Origin: Thiotrichales bacterium HSG1
Lineage (GTDB): Bacteria > Pseudomonadota > Gammaproteobacteria > Beggiatoales > Beggiatoaceae
DNA length: 5,140 bases
NCBI GenBank assembly: GCA_030378125.1
Contig: JAUCGN010000133.1
Location: forward strand, 1 to 5,140
Direction of reading: 5' to 3'
Numbering within the stretch: position 1 is the first letter of the stretch; every line of letters begins with the position of its first letter. Under the pieces are notes generated by a model that made no database searches, was not told where the DNA came from, and was given only the letters and a program-made list of their open reading frames with translations. Both the position numbers and the translations under genes were made by a program. Of this stretch, positions 1 through 5,140 are shown piece by piece.

Positions 1-1380
1 ATTAGTTTGATTGATAATTTTATCTGGAGTAAAGCGGTCAAAATCATTAAAAATAGTTGTTTTCATCAAATGCGTATGCAGTTTAGCTACCCCATTAACC
101 TTATGACTACCAACGATAGCAAGATGACTCATACGAATATGTTTATTCCCATCTTCACCAATGATAGACATACGCCGCAGTATATCCATATCTCCCGGAT
201 ATTTATAGCTAACTTCTTTTAGAAAATGTTGATTTATATCGTAAATAATTAACAAATGTCGAGGCAACAAATTTTCAAATAAACTAACCGGCCAAGTTTC
301 TAATGCTTCTGGCAACAGGGTATGATTGGTGTAAGCAAAAACTTGTACCGTTATATCCCAAGCCTTTTGCCACATTAGATTGAACCGATCCAACAAGATT
401 CGCATCAATTCAGGCACTGCCAATGCTGGGTGTGTATCATTCATTTGAATAGCAACTTTAGCGGCTAAACCATTAATATCACTATATTCTGATAAATAAC
501 GCCGTATGATATCTTGAATGGAAGCGGACACAAAGAAATACTCTTGCCGCAAGCGTAATTCCCGACCTATATCAGTAGAATCATTGGGATATAAAACTTT
601 GGACAGGTTCTCAGAATAGTTTTTTTCTTCCACTGCTTTGAGATAATTACCATCATTAAAATGTTGCAAGTCAAAATCCCGAGAAGACTTAGCTGACCAC
701 AATCGCATGTTATTGACTGTAGGAGTGTTATATCCAGCAATCGGCGTATCATAAGCCATAGCCATCACATCATCAGCATCTTTCCAATTGTAATGTTTTC
801 TACCAGATTCATCTTCATATTCAACTACATTTCCTCCAAAATGGATTTGATACAAGACTTCTGAACGAGCAAATTCCCAAGGATTGCAGTAACGTAACCA
901 ATTATCCGGTTGTTCATGTTGAAAGCCATCATGTAAACGTTGATAAAACATACCGTATTCGTAGCGAATGCCATAACCGTAGCCGGGTAAACTCAAAGTT
1001 GCCATTGAATCTAAAAAACAAGCAGCCAATCTACCCAAACCACCGTTACCTAATGCTGGGTCTGGCTCTAGTTCAAAAATATTGCTAGGAGATACACCCA
1101 ATTCCTCAAGAGCAGCACAACATTGTTCATAAATTTCTAAATTTAACATACTTTTAACTAAAGTACGTCCCATTAAAAATTCCAAAGATAGATAATAAAC
1201 CCGTTTAGTATTCTGTTGATGATAGCTATCCACAGTTGCCATCCAACGTTTGGTTAACTGTTCTCTTAATACATAAGACAAGGCTTGAAACCAATCACGT
1301 TCAGTTGCAGTTTTAGGATTTTTAGCAATCAGGTTACACAGGTTATTTAGAATTTTTTGTTTTATTTCTATACTTGTCAT
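1..1380 (-). CDS. glgP: Glycogen/maltodextrin phosphorylase, N-terminal 460 residues (runs off left edge)
   Basis: This GT35 family enzyme releases glucose-1-phosphate from the non-reducing ends of glycogen or maltodextrin by phosphorolysis, in the cytoplasm. I translated the minus strand from 1380 to 1 and found it open throughout. Visible family blocks are VYYLSLEFLMGRTL (61-74), GNGGLGRLAACFLDS (111-125), GYGIRYEYGMFYQ with EQPDNWLRY, QMNDTHPALAVPELMR (312-327), NHTLLPEALETWP with the active-site His at 353, and RMSHLAIVGSHKVNGVA (416-432). It is cut at INQTN (456-460), just before the usual GV; the PLP lysine lies outside the window. Family members are about 800-840 residues, so a little over half is seen. 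The short N-terminus lacks the eukaryotic phosphorylation segment. An in-frame ATG at 1392 would add four residues (MVYT). I prefer 1380 because the predicted transcript starts near 1401, giving it a leader of about 20 nt. Neither start has a clear Shine-Dalgarno sequence. The gene appears to be first in its transcript. GlgP versus MalP cannot be separated from this part. Confidence 0.97.
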   Translation of the reverse strand, partial: MTSIEIKQKILNNLCNLIAKNPKTATERDWFQALSYVLREQLTKRWMATVDSYHQQNTKRVYYLSLEFLMGRTLVKSMLNLEIYEQCCAALEELGVSPSNIFELEPDPALGNGGLGRLAACFLDSMATLSLPGYGYGIRYEYGMFYQRLHDGFQHEQPDNWLRYCNPWEFARSEVLYQIHFGGNVVEYEDESGRKHYNWKDADDVMAMAYDTPIAGYNTPTVNNMRLWSAKSSRDFDLQHFNDGNYLKAVEEKNYSENLSKVLYPNDSTDIGRELRLRQEYFFVSASIQDIIRRYLSEYSDINGLAAKVAIQMNDTHPALAVPELMRILLDRFNLMWQKAWDITVQVFAYTNHTLLPEALETWPVSLFENLLPRHLLIIYDINQHFLKEVSYKYPGDMDILRRMSIIGEDGNKHIRMSHLAIVGSHKVNGVAKLHTHLMKTTIFNDFDRFTPDKIINQTN

Positions 1381-1407
1381 TGTATATACCATTGTTTATA
1401 CTGATAA

Positions 1408-1436
1408 ATTATTAACTTATTAAAAGTCTTTGTCAA
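1408..1436 (-). promoter_or_regulatory. Predicted sigma70-type promoter of glgP
   Basis: On the minus strand there is a perfect TTGACA (1436-1431), a 17-bp spacer, then AATAAT (1413-1408, five of six matches to TATAAT). The predicted start of transcription is near 1401, about 20 nt before the glgP ATG at 1380. The first two bases of the -35 box are the last two bases of the inverted-repeat arm at 1435-1448, so repeat and promoter are physically joined. This is inferred from consensus only. Confidence 0.6.
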
Positions 1437-1448
1437 TACCTTCGCCAA
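1422..1448 (-). repeat. TTGGCGAAG repeat, copy 1, pointing toward glgP
   Basis: On the minus strand it begins TTGGCGAAGGTATT and goes on GACAAAGACTTTT. Copies 2 and 3 on the plus strand share the same start and, after a short gap, a similar CAAAG/CAAGG plus T-run. This copy contains the -35 box of glgP. Its 14-bp core is identical to copy 2. Confidence 0.5.
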
Positions 1449-1568
1449 TCTCAAAATTTGTTGTTTCGAAAATGAGGTACAATTTCCATAAACCCAAGTA
1501 ATATTAGGATTTTCGGGAAATCTGCTTCGCTCCATTCCCGAAACAACTATCTATTTGGCGAAGGTATT
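1435..1568. repeat. 134-bp element with perfect 14-bp terminal inverted repeats (MITE-like)
   Basis: The left end reads aataccttcgccaa (1435-1448) and the right end is its exact reverse complement, ttggcgaaggtatt (1555-1568). Inside, gttgtttcg (1460-1468) pairs with cgaaacaac (1539-1547), so the whole element can fold back on itself. It also contains the hairpin at 1511-1543. No open reading frame fits inside, and I found no clear target-site duplication. The form fits a MITE or REP-type repeat, but similarity of the right arm to positions 2030-2062 continues past the arm, so the true boundary may lie further out. Confidence 0.6.
1511..1543. repeat. Strong internal hairpin, stem tttcgggaa / ttcccgaaa
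   Basis: A perfect 9-bp stem (1511-1519 with 1535-1543) encloses a 15-nt loop containing gcttcgctcc. It is one of the few GC-richer patches in the spacer. It competes with the outer pairing of 1460-1468 with 1539-1547. No T-run follows on either strand, so it does not look like a Rho-independent terminator. A REP-like palindrome is the more likely reading. Confidence 0.55.
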
Positions 1569-1586
1569 ATTTATACAAGGTTTTTT
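1555..1586 (+). repeat. TTGGCGAAG repeat, copy 2
   Basis: It begins ttggcgaaggtatt and is followed by atttatacaaggtttttt. The first 14 bases form the right arm of the element at 1435-1568. It points toward the DUF2279 gene but lies about 520 bp from it. Confidence 0.5.
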
Positions 1587-1757
1587 GTTTGGATAATATT
1601 AACTAGTACATCGTTCATAAAGTAATGATAACAACTTTTACATTTGAAGTGGCTTCCCTGCATGTATCCATTTAAATGGCTTAACTATTGTATCATTAAA
1701 CAAAAAGACATTTTTGATAACGAACATCGTCAATTTGTTTAAATAGGAAAGTTATTT

Positions 1758-1888
1758 TATACTGTACACGGGCATAACTTGAACTTTTTTAAACTAATTT
1801 TATATAGATGTCGGGTTACGTTATTTCACTTTGCTCAATAATCTAACCCGACCTACCGAAAATTAAATTTATTACCGTGTCAAGTATA
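1758..1888. repeat. 131-bp imperfect-palindrome element (REP/MITE-like)
   Basis: The ends are tatactgtacacggg (1758-1772) and accgtgtcaagtata (1874-1888), inverted repeats that match at 12 of 15 positions. The arms stay similar inward (aaactaatttta on the left, aaaattaaattt on the right). At the centre a perfect 9-bp stem gtcgggtta / taacccgac (1810-1818 with 1844-1852) extends, after one mismatch and a G-U pair, by five more pairs (1821-1825 with 1837-1841), leaving an 11-nt loop. It contains no gene. It is a different sequence from the 1435-1568 element but of nearly equal length. Confidence 0.6.
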
Positions 1889-1906
1889 GTTTCTACTCCA
1901 TAGTGC

Positions 1907-1936
1907 TGGACTTAGACAGGTTAAAACGGTTATAAT
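1907..1936 (+). promoter_or_regulatory. Possible plus-strand promoter, far upstream of the DUF2279 gene
   Basis: A perfect TATAAT at 1931-1936 lies 18 bp after TGGACT (1907-1912, four of six matches to TTGACA). If used it would give a leader of about 160 nt running through repeat copy 3 to the ATG at 2104. In DNA this AT-rich a chance match is quite possible. No better promoter was seen nearer the gene. TTGTCT at 2018-2023 has only poorly spaced -10 candidates. Confidence 0.3.
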
Positions 1937-2029
1937 TTCCATTGATGGTTGTTTTTTAATTGGTTATTTGGACATTCAATTTTAACACAATCATCTTTTT
2001 AACTGTTTACACATTTCTTGTCTAGATTT

Positions 2030-2062
2030 TTGGCGAAGATGTTATTATAACCAAAGTTTTTT
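2030..2062 (+). repeat. TTGGCGAAG repeat, copy 3, upstream of the DUF2279 gene
   Basis: It begins ttggcgaagatgttatta and ends accaaagtttttt. It aligns over its whole length with copy 2, with a few substitutions and one small shift. It ends about 40 bp before the ATG at 2104. I found no good facing arm for it, so it is either a solo end of a decayed element or a regulatory site. Confidence 0.4.
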
Positions 2063-2103
2063 AACTGTCCAAACCATTTTCGTTAACTTTATATATTATA
2101 AAC

Positions 2104-2976
2104 ATGAAAAAATACTTAACAATAATTTGCCTCTTTATTACAACTTACGCAAATGCTGAAATTATTTCTCCCATCAATATTTCTAACTATGAATCCAATG
2201 AAATCAAATCAACTCGTACTAACTTATTAATTTCTAGTGTAGCACTTGGTACAGCATTGTATGGAGCCACTGCATGGTGGGATGATAGTTCGACGACATT
2301 TAAGGTCAGACATGAAGGTTGGTTTGATGCAGACACTCCAAATGGTGGGGCCGATAAGTTAGGACATGGTTATTCTTTCTATGTTAGCACTAGATTGTTG
2401 AAAAAAGGCTTTGAGTGGGCTGGACATGGTAGTAAGCAAGCGGCTAAGTTAGCTGGTTTAACTTCTGCTACTTTATCTGTAGGAGTAGAAATCATGGACG
2501 GTCTCACCGACAAATATGGTTTTAGCACTGAAGATGTTATTATGAATCTATCCGGTATTGGTATGGGAGTATTTTTAGAAAGCTATCCACAATGGGATGA
2601 ACTATTTGATTTTAGGTTGAAATATTGGCCTTCTGATGATGCGAGAGACTTACAAGAATATGACCCACTAGCTGACTATTCAGGTCAAACTTACCTATTT
2701 ATAGTAAAGGCGAGTGGCATACCTTTTCTACGTCAAAATATGTTTTCTCGCTATTTAGAATTGGCAGTTGGTTATGGGACTAGAGGTTATCAACCAACTG
2801 ATGGTACCGGAGAACAAGAAACGTCACGTCGTTTATACTATGGTATTTCAATAAATTTATCTTTACTATTGGGTGATACGATACTTAAAAATAATGCTTA
2901 CAAAAATATAACAGACAATATGTTAGAATACCTGCAAATGCCCGGAACTAGTTTGTTATTAGATCATAAACTTTAA
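2104..2976 (+). CDS. Secreted DUF2279 (YfiM-like) envelope protein, 290 aa
   Basis: The function is unknown. Residues 1-18 form a signal peptide (KK near the start, hydrophobic core, cleavage after ANA), with no proper lipobox, so the mature protein should be periplasmic or outer-membrane associated. A hydrophobic stretch follows at 41-56. The core matches what I know of DUF2279: WF near 73-74, GGADKLGH (81-88), then E129 and DG (132-133) with YGFSTEDVIMNLSG (138-151) and FLESYPQWDELFDFR (157-171). The conserved Asp, Lys, His, Glu and Asn in these blocks look like a buried polar site in a helical bundle. From about 192 the sequence changes to alternating strand-like segments (YLELAVGYGTRGY; RRLYYGISINLSLLLG), which suggests an outer-membrane-facing C-terminal part. 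E. coli YfiM is much shorter and lacks this part. The ATG at 2104 has no Shine-Dalgarno sequence, but the signal peptide fixes the start. The stop lies 2 bp from the stop of the convergent channel gene. Family assignment is from memory of motifs. Confidence 0.72.
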   Translation: MKKYLTIICLFITTYANAEIISPINISNYESNEIKSTRTNLLISSVALGTALYGATAWWDDSSTTFKVRHEGWFDADTPNGGADKLGHGYSFYVSTRLLKKGFEWAGHGSKQAAKLAGLTSATLSVGVEIMDGLTDKYGFSTEDVIMNLSGIGMGVFLESYPQWDELFDFRLKYWPSDDARDLQEYDPLADYSGQTYLFIVKASGIPFLRQNMFSRYLELAVGYGTRGYQPTDGTGEQETSRRLYYGISINLSLLLGDTILKNNAYKNITDNMLEYLQMPGTSLLLDHKL

Positions 2977-2978
2977 AA

Positions 2979-4082
2979 TTATTTTGGCTCAGGAATCCAC
3001 TTCTTTTTTAGTCGAGAATGGAAACTATTATTTAATCCATCAGATTCGCGTAATTCTAATAGGGCTAAATTAATTTTCTCCAAATATTTATTGTTATTAG
3101 GTAACACAATTCCGTAATTTTGATAGTTGAATACTGCTGGTAACACTATGACTTTTTCTTCAGTTTGGTTAATTTTTTCGGTTAAATATAATAAACGTGG
3201 ACCATCATGTACTAAAGCTTCGACTTCTTTGTTTAGTAACATTTTAATGCCTTGATTTAAGGTGTCTACCTGAATAACAATGGCTCCAATATTTTTTAAA
3301 TAATCTTTTGGGGCATCAGTAGCCACCGCTGCCACTCTTTTGCCGGGCAAATCTTTCTCATTTTTAATAGTTCCACCAACCGCTTGAATTGTCAAAGCTG
3401 CTGCAATAATACCAGTTAATACACTCATGGCGACTAGACCAGTAAAATGCCAACATAAGTCAATAAATCTAGCTAATCCACCTCTATTTCTTGGTGCATC
3501 CCAAGTGATCAACATGGTTACAGACCACCAAAAAGCTGAATGTATACCCAACCAATAAGTTTGAGGAAATAATTTGGTTCCTTGGTCATTAGTATCAGCC
3601 CACCATCTAAGATTAATCGCCATCAATAGAGCCAAGCAAAAAACTATAAAATTTGCCAAAGTAATAAATTTACCTACTTCTTCTCGCAAGACCTTAAAGG
3701 GAGAAGTAATACCCATGTCGGATCGCAACATAATTTGCAACCCTAGTTCAAACATGGAAGTAGAAAAGTTAATTATCTCCTCTCGATCACTGCGTATGGT
3801 AACTGCTGAAATACCAACCTCAGCTCTATTCTCCTGTACAGTTTTTAGAAGTTCAGAAACATCTTTAGAGTAAACCCATTCAGTTTGGACTTTTAACTTT
3901 TCAGCAATTCCATTCCAAAAATCAATACTAAAACCAACTGGATTCCTCTCTTCTATTGGCAAATTTTTATCGTACATAACCCAAGGCTCACTGAGTTTTA
4001 TTGCGACTCGAAAAGTTTCTGGTTCAGTCTCTTGAGCGTTAGTTATGGAAGGTAATAGTAGAATTAAAATTAATATTGGCAT
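2979..4082 (-). CDS. GluR0-like prokaryotic ionotropic glutamate receptor / ligand-gated channel, 367 aa
   Basis: Probable inner-membrane channel with a periplasmic ligand-binding domain. Order: signal peptide 1-16 (cleavage after TNA); S1 half of an SBP_bac_3/iGluR domain (about 23-130, with PVGFSIDFWNGIAEKL at 48-63 and TIRSDREEIINFS at 95-107); TM1 about 138-158; pore helix and loop about 175-197; TM2 about 206-232; S2 half 240-365. R100 aligns with the carboxylate-binding Arg485 of GluA2 and T95 with Thr480. D293 in EALVHDGP is a good candidate for the amino-group acid, so the ligand is probably an amino acid. TGIIAAALT (223-231) aligns with TANLAAFLT of animal receptors. Length is close to Synechocystis GluR0 (397). 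The odd part is the filter: after WWSVTM (185-190) comes LITWDAP instead of TTVGYGD plus linker, so potassium selectivity is not expected. The n-region of the signal peptide has no Lys or Arg, and there is no Shine-Dalgarno sequence. The ATG at 4082 is the only usual start, as an in-frame stop lies 18 bases upstream of it (4098-4100). Confidence 0.85.
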   Translation of the reverse strand: MPILILILLLPSITNAQETEPETFRVAIKLSEPWVMYDKNLPIEERNPVGFSIDFWNGIAEKLKVQTEWVYSKDVSELLKTVQENRAEVGISAVTIRSDREEIINFSTSMFELGLQIMLRSDMGITSPFKVLREEVGKFITLANFIVFCLALLMAINLRWWADTNDQGTKLFPQTYWLGIHSAFWWSVTMLITWDAPRNRGGLARFIDLCWHFTGLVAMSVLTGIIAAALTIQAVGGTIKNEKDLPGKRVAAVATDAPKDYLKNIGAIVIQVDTLNQGIKMLLNKEVEALVHDGPRLLYLTEKINQTEEKVIVLPAVFNYQNYGIVLPNNNKYLEKINLALLELRESDGLNNSFHSRLKKKWIPEPK

Positions 4083-4086
4083 GTTA

Positions 4087-4115
4087 ATTAAAATCTGTTA
4101 AACAAAACCTTCCAA
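4087..4115 (-). promoter_or_regulatory. Possible promoter of the receptor-channel gene, overlapping the terminator stem
   Basis: On the minus strand TTGGAA (4115-4110) is followed after 17 bp by TTTAAT (4092-4087). The -35 match is four of six and the -10 match five of six. Transcription would start about at 4080-4082, which is the ATG itself, so the message would be leaderless. That would agree with the lack of a Shine-Dalgarno sequence. The match is weak and the region AT-rich, so this is only a candidate. Confidence 0.25.
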
Positions 4116-4140
4116 TAGTATTCAAAATTCTGGAAGGTTT
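4097..4140 (-). terminator. Rho-independent terminator of the carB-greA transcript
   Basis: Read on the minus strand, AAACCTTCCA (4140-4131) pairs perfectly with TGGAAGGTTT (4114-4105) around a 16-nt loop. The second arm runs into a T-rich tail, TTTTGTTT. It begins 28 bp after the greA stop codon. The 10-bp stem has only four G-C pairs and the loop is long, so some read-through into the receptor-channel gene about 20 bp further on is plausible. Confidence 0.7.
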
Positions 4141-4168
4141 AATTTATGGTATTATTAAATCCTTATTC

Positions 4169-4645
4169 CTAAATATATTTTACTTTCAAAACTTCATATT
4201 CCCTATTACCACCAGGAGCCTGAACATTAGCTATATCACCTTCCTGCTTACCTATTAAAGCCCTAGCAATAGGAGAACTTATTGAAATTCTATTAGCCTT
4301 AATATCAGCCTCATCATCTCCAACAATCTGATAAGCTATTTCTTGCTCGGTTTCAATATTCATTAACTCTACTGTAGCACCAAATACAATTTTATCATCA
4401 GCATTAATCTTTTTTATATCAATAATTTCTGCGGTAGCTAACTTACTTTCTAACTCAGCAATACGTCCTTCAGTAAAACTTTGTTGTTCACGAGCAGCAT
4501 GATACTCAGCATTTTCCTTTAAATCACCAAGCTCACGAGCATCAGCGATAGCCTGAATAATTTTTACTCGTTCCACACTTTTTAAGTTACGCAACTCATC
4601 ACGCAACTTTTGAGCACCCTGAGCTGTTATAGGAGTCTTTTTCAT
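4169..4645 (-). CDS. greA: Transcription elongation factor GreA
   Basis: GreA enters the secondary channel of RNA polymerase and stimulates cleavage of the backtracked transcript 3' end, so that stalled or arrested complexes can resume. The protein is 158 residues, the normal length. The N-terminal coiled coil (about 1-75) carries the signature [16 protein letters not shown] (40-55). Its tip acids D41 and E44 are the residues that position the catalytic magnesium in E. coli GreA. The C-terminal FKBP-like domain (about 80-158) shows [30 protein letters not shown] and a PGG near 143-145, all as in E. coli. The start ATG at 4645 overlaps the carB stop codon (ATGA), and an AAGAAGG sequence sits about six bases upstream, so translation is probably coupled to carB. 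The gene ends just before a terminator at 4105-4140 and appears to be last in its operon. No key residue is missing. Confidence 0.98.
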   Translation of the reverse strand: MKKTPITAQGAQKLRDELRNLKSVERVKIIQAIADARELGDLKENAEYHAAREQQSFTEGRIAELESKLATAEIIDIKKINADDKIVFGATVELMNIETEQEIAYQIVGDDEADIKANRISISSPIARALIGKQEGDIANVQAPGGNREYEVLKVKYI

Positions 4646-5140
4646 TTATTACCTTCTTGGTGTAAATCTTGTAAACGATTAATTTCGGTAGTATCCAAAG
4701 TTTTTAATGCCAACATTGTAGCCCTTGCACCAGCAATAGTAGTCGTATAACTAACTTGATGTTGTAATGCGGTACGGCGAATGGTAAAGGAATCAGCTAT
4801 AGTTTGCTTGCCTTCCGTAGTGTTGACAATAAAACTAATTTCATCATTTTTTATCCGATCCACAATGTGGGGACGGCCTTCAGTCACTTTGTTAACTATA
4901 GTGCAATCAATTCCAGCTTGATGTAAAGCTTGAGCCGTACCTCTAGTTGCAATTAATTCAAATCCTAACAAACTCAATTCTCTAGCAATATTTATTGTCA
5001 CTTGCTTATCCACATCTCGTACACTTAGGAAAGCTATTCCAGAAGTTGGTAAATTGCTTCCTACAGCTAGTTGGGATTTAGCAAATGCTTCTCCAAAACT
5101 ACGCCCAACTCCCATTACTTCTCCAGTTGATTTCATTTCT
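4642..5140 (-). CDS. carB: Carbamoyl-phosphate synthase large subunit, C-terminal end (runs off right edge)
   Basis: CarB makes carbamoyl phosphate from bicarbonate, ATP and ammonia supplied by CarA, feeding pyrimidine and arginine synthesis. Only about the last 165 codons of a protein of about 1070 residues are here. The codon before the first visible Met (5136) is Glu, as in the family motif [10 protein letters not shown], so that Met is internal and not a start. The visible part is the end of the second ATP-grasp unit ([21 protein letters not shown]) followed by the MGS-like allosteric domain. Counting from the Met at 5136, residues matching the E. coli UMP/IMP site are kept: K44 (Lys954), T64 and T67 (Thr974, Thr977), K83 (Lys993), N105 and T107. 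At SYTTT (129-133) the E. coli sequence is HYDTT, so the Tyr and Thr that contact ornithine are kept while the Asp between them is Thr. The gene ends in TGA, overlapping the greA ATG by 4 bases. Confidence 0.98.
   Translation of the reverse strand, partial: EMKSTGEVMGVGRSFGEAFAKSQLAVGSNLPTSGIAFLSVRDVDKQVTINIARELSLLGFELIATRGTAQALHQAGIDCTIVNKVTEGRPHIVDRIKNDEISFIVNTTEGKQTIADSFTIRRTALQHQVSYTTTIAGARATMLALKTLDTTEINRLQDLHQEGNK

Larger units (their letters stand above)
1381..2103. other. Non-coding AT-rich spacer between divergent glgP and the DUF2279 gene
   Basis: About 720 bp without a convincing gene, clearly richer in A+T than the genes around it. It contains the glgP promoter, three copies of a TTGGCGAAG repeat (1422-1448 minus, 1555-1586 plus, 2030-2062 plus), a strong hairpin at 1511-1543, and an imperfect-palindrome element at 1758-1888. 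Smaller items are a 9-bp inverted repeat (1696-1704/1734-1742), an 8-bp inverted repeat tttggaca/tgtccaaa (1967-1974/2066-2073) and an 11-bp direct repeat tttttaactgt (1996-2006 and 2058-2068). A reading frame at 1662-1742 has a faint hemerythrin-like look but is not annotated as a gene. The density of repeats suggests old insertions of small non-autonomous elements. Confidence 0.7.

Noticed and set aside
7..222. Plus-strand reading frame of 71 codons
   Set aside because: It lies antisense to the well-conserved glgP frame and has no recognisable protein features.
567..752. Minus-strand reading frame of 61 codons
   Set aside because: It lies within glgP in another frame; the glgP frame shows family motifs throughout this stretch.
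1390..1392. ATG at 1392 as the glgP start
   Set aside because: It would add only MVYT and leaves a leader of under 10 nt from the predicted promoter; 1380 fits better, though this is not proven.
1696..1742. Inverted repeat ttaaacaaa / tttgtttaa as a terminator
   Set aside because: The stem is nearly all A-T with a 29-nt loop, has no G-C core and no T-run tail, and no gene ends nearby.
2092..2097. TATATT just before the ATG at 2104 as a -10 box giving a leaderless message
   Set aside because: No -35-like sequence lies at a suitable distance, and such hexamers are frequent in this AT-rich spacer.
1381..2103. CRISPR array or integron site in the repeat-rich spacer
   Set aside because: The repeats are few, unevenly spaced and in mixed orientation, with no regular spacers and no integrase gene.
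3574..3873. Plus-strand reading frame of 99 codons
   Set aside because: It is antisense to the receptor-channel gene across its S1 half and TM1; no motif or start signal supports it.
5134..5136. ATG at 5136 as the start of a short 164-residue protein
   Set aside because: The preceding codon is Glu and the sequence matches [10 protein letters not shown] inside CarB, so the gene continues past the window edge.

Overview
The window most likely comes from a low-GC gammaproteobacterium. GreA and the CarB C-terminus read like those of E. coli nearly residue for residue, and they sit in the order carB-greA, which is common in gammaproteobacteria. Coding DNA is AT-rich and the spacer more so. The spacer carries palindromes of the gtcgggtta...taacccgac type. 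Such palindromes, with this composition, make me think of Beggiatoaceae/Thiotrichales, but that placement is inference.

Layout. (1) Positions 1-1380, minus strand: the first 460 codons of a glycogen/maltodextrin phosphorylase (glgP), running off the left edge, with a good sigma70-type promoter just upstream. (2) Positions 1381-2103: a non-coding, very AT-rich spacer of about 720 bp. It holds three copies of a short repeat beginning TTGGCGAAG, one strong hairpin inside the first repeat pair, a second imperfect-palindrome element of about 131 bp, and a 26-codon reading frame that weakly resembles a hemerythrin N-terminus. (3) Positions 2104-2976, plus strand: a secreted DUF2279 (YfiM-like) envelope protein. 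(4) Positions 2979-4082, minus strand, tail-to-tail with the previous gene and only 2 bp away: a prokaryotic ionotropic-glutamate-receptor-like channel of the GluR0 type. It is a periplasmic amino-acid-binding domain split by a membrane pore. (5) Positions 4105-4140: a terminator. (6) Positions 4169-5140, minus strand: greA and the C-terminus of carB, overlapping by ATGA and reading into that terminator.

The most notable item is the receptor-like channel. It keeps the iGluR ligand arginine, a candidate amino-group acid and the TM-P-TM topology, but the place where GluR0 has the potassium filter TVGYGD reads LITWDAP. It may therefore be a bacterial ligand-gated channel without potassium selectivity, or a receptor that no longer conducts. 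The other genes are housekeeping: pyrimidine/arginine precursor synthesis, transcript cleavage and glycogen breakdown. I see no defence, CRISPR, phage or integron system, and no tRNA or rRNA.
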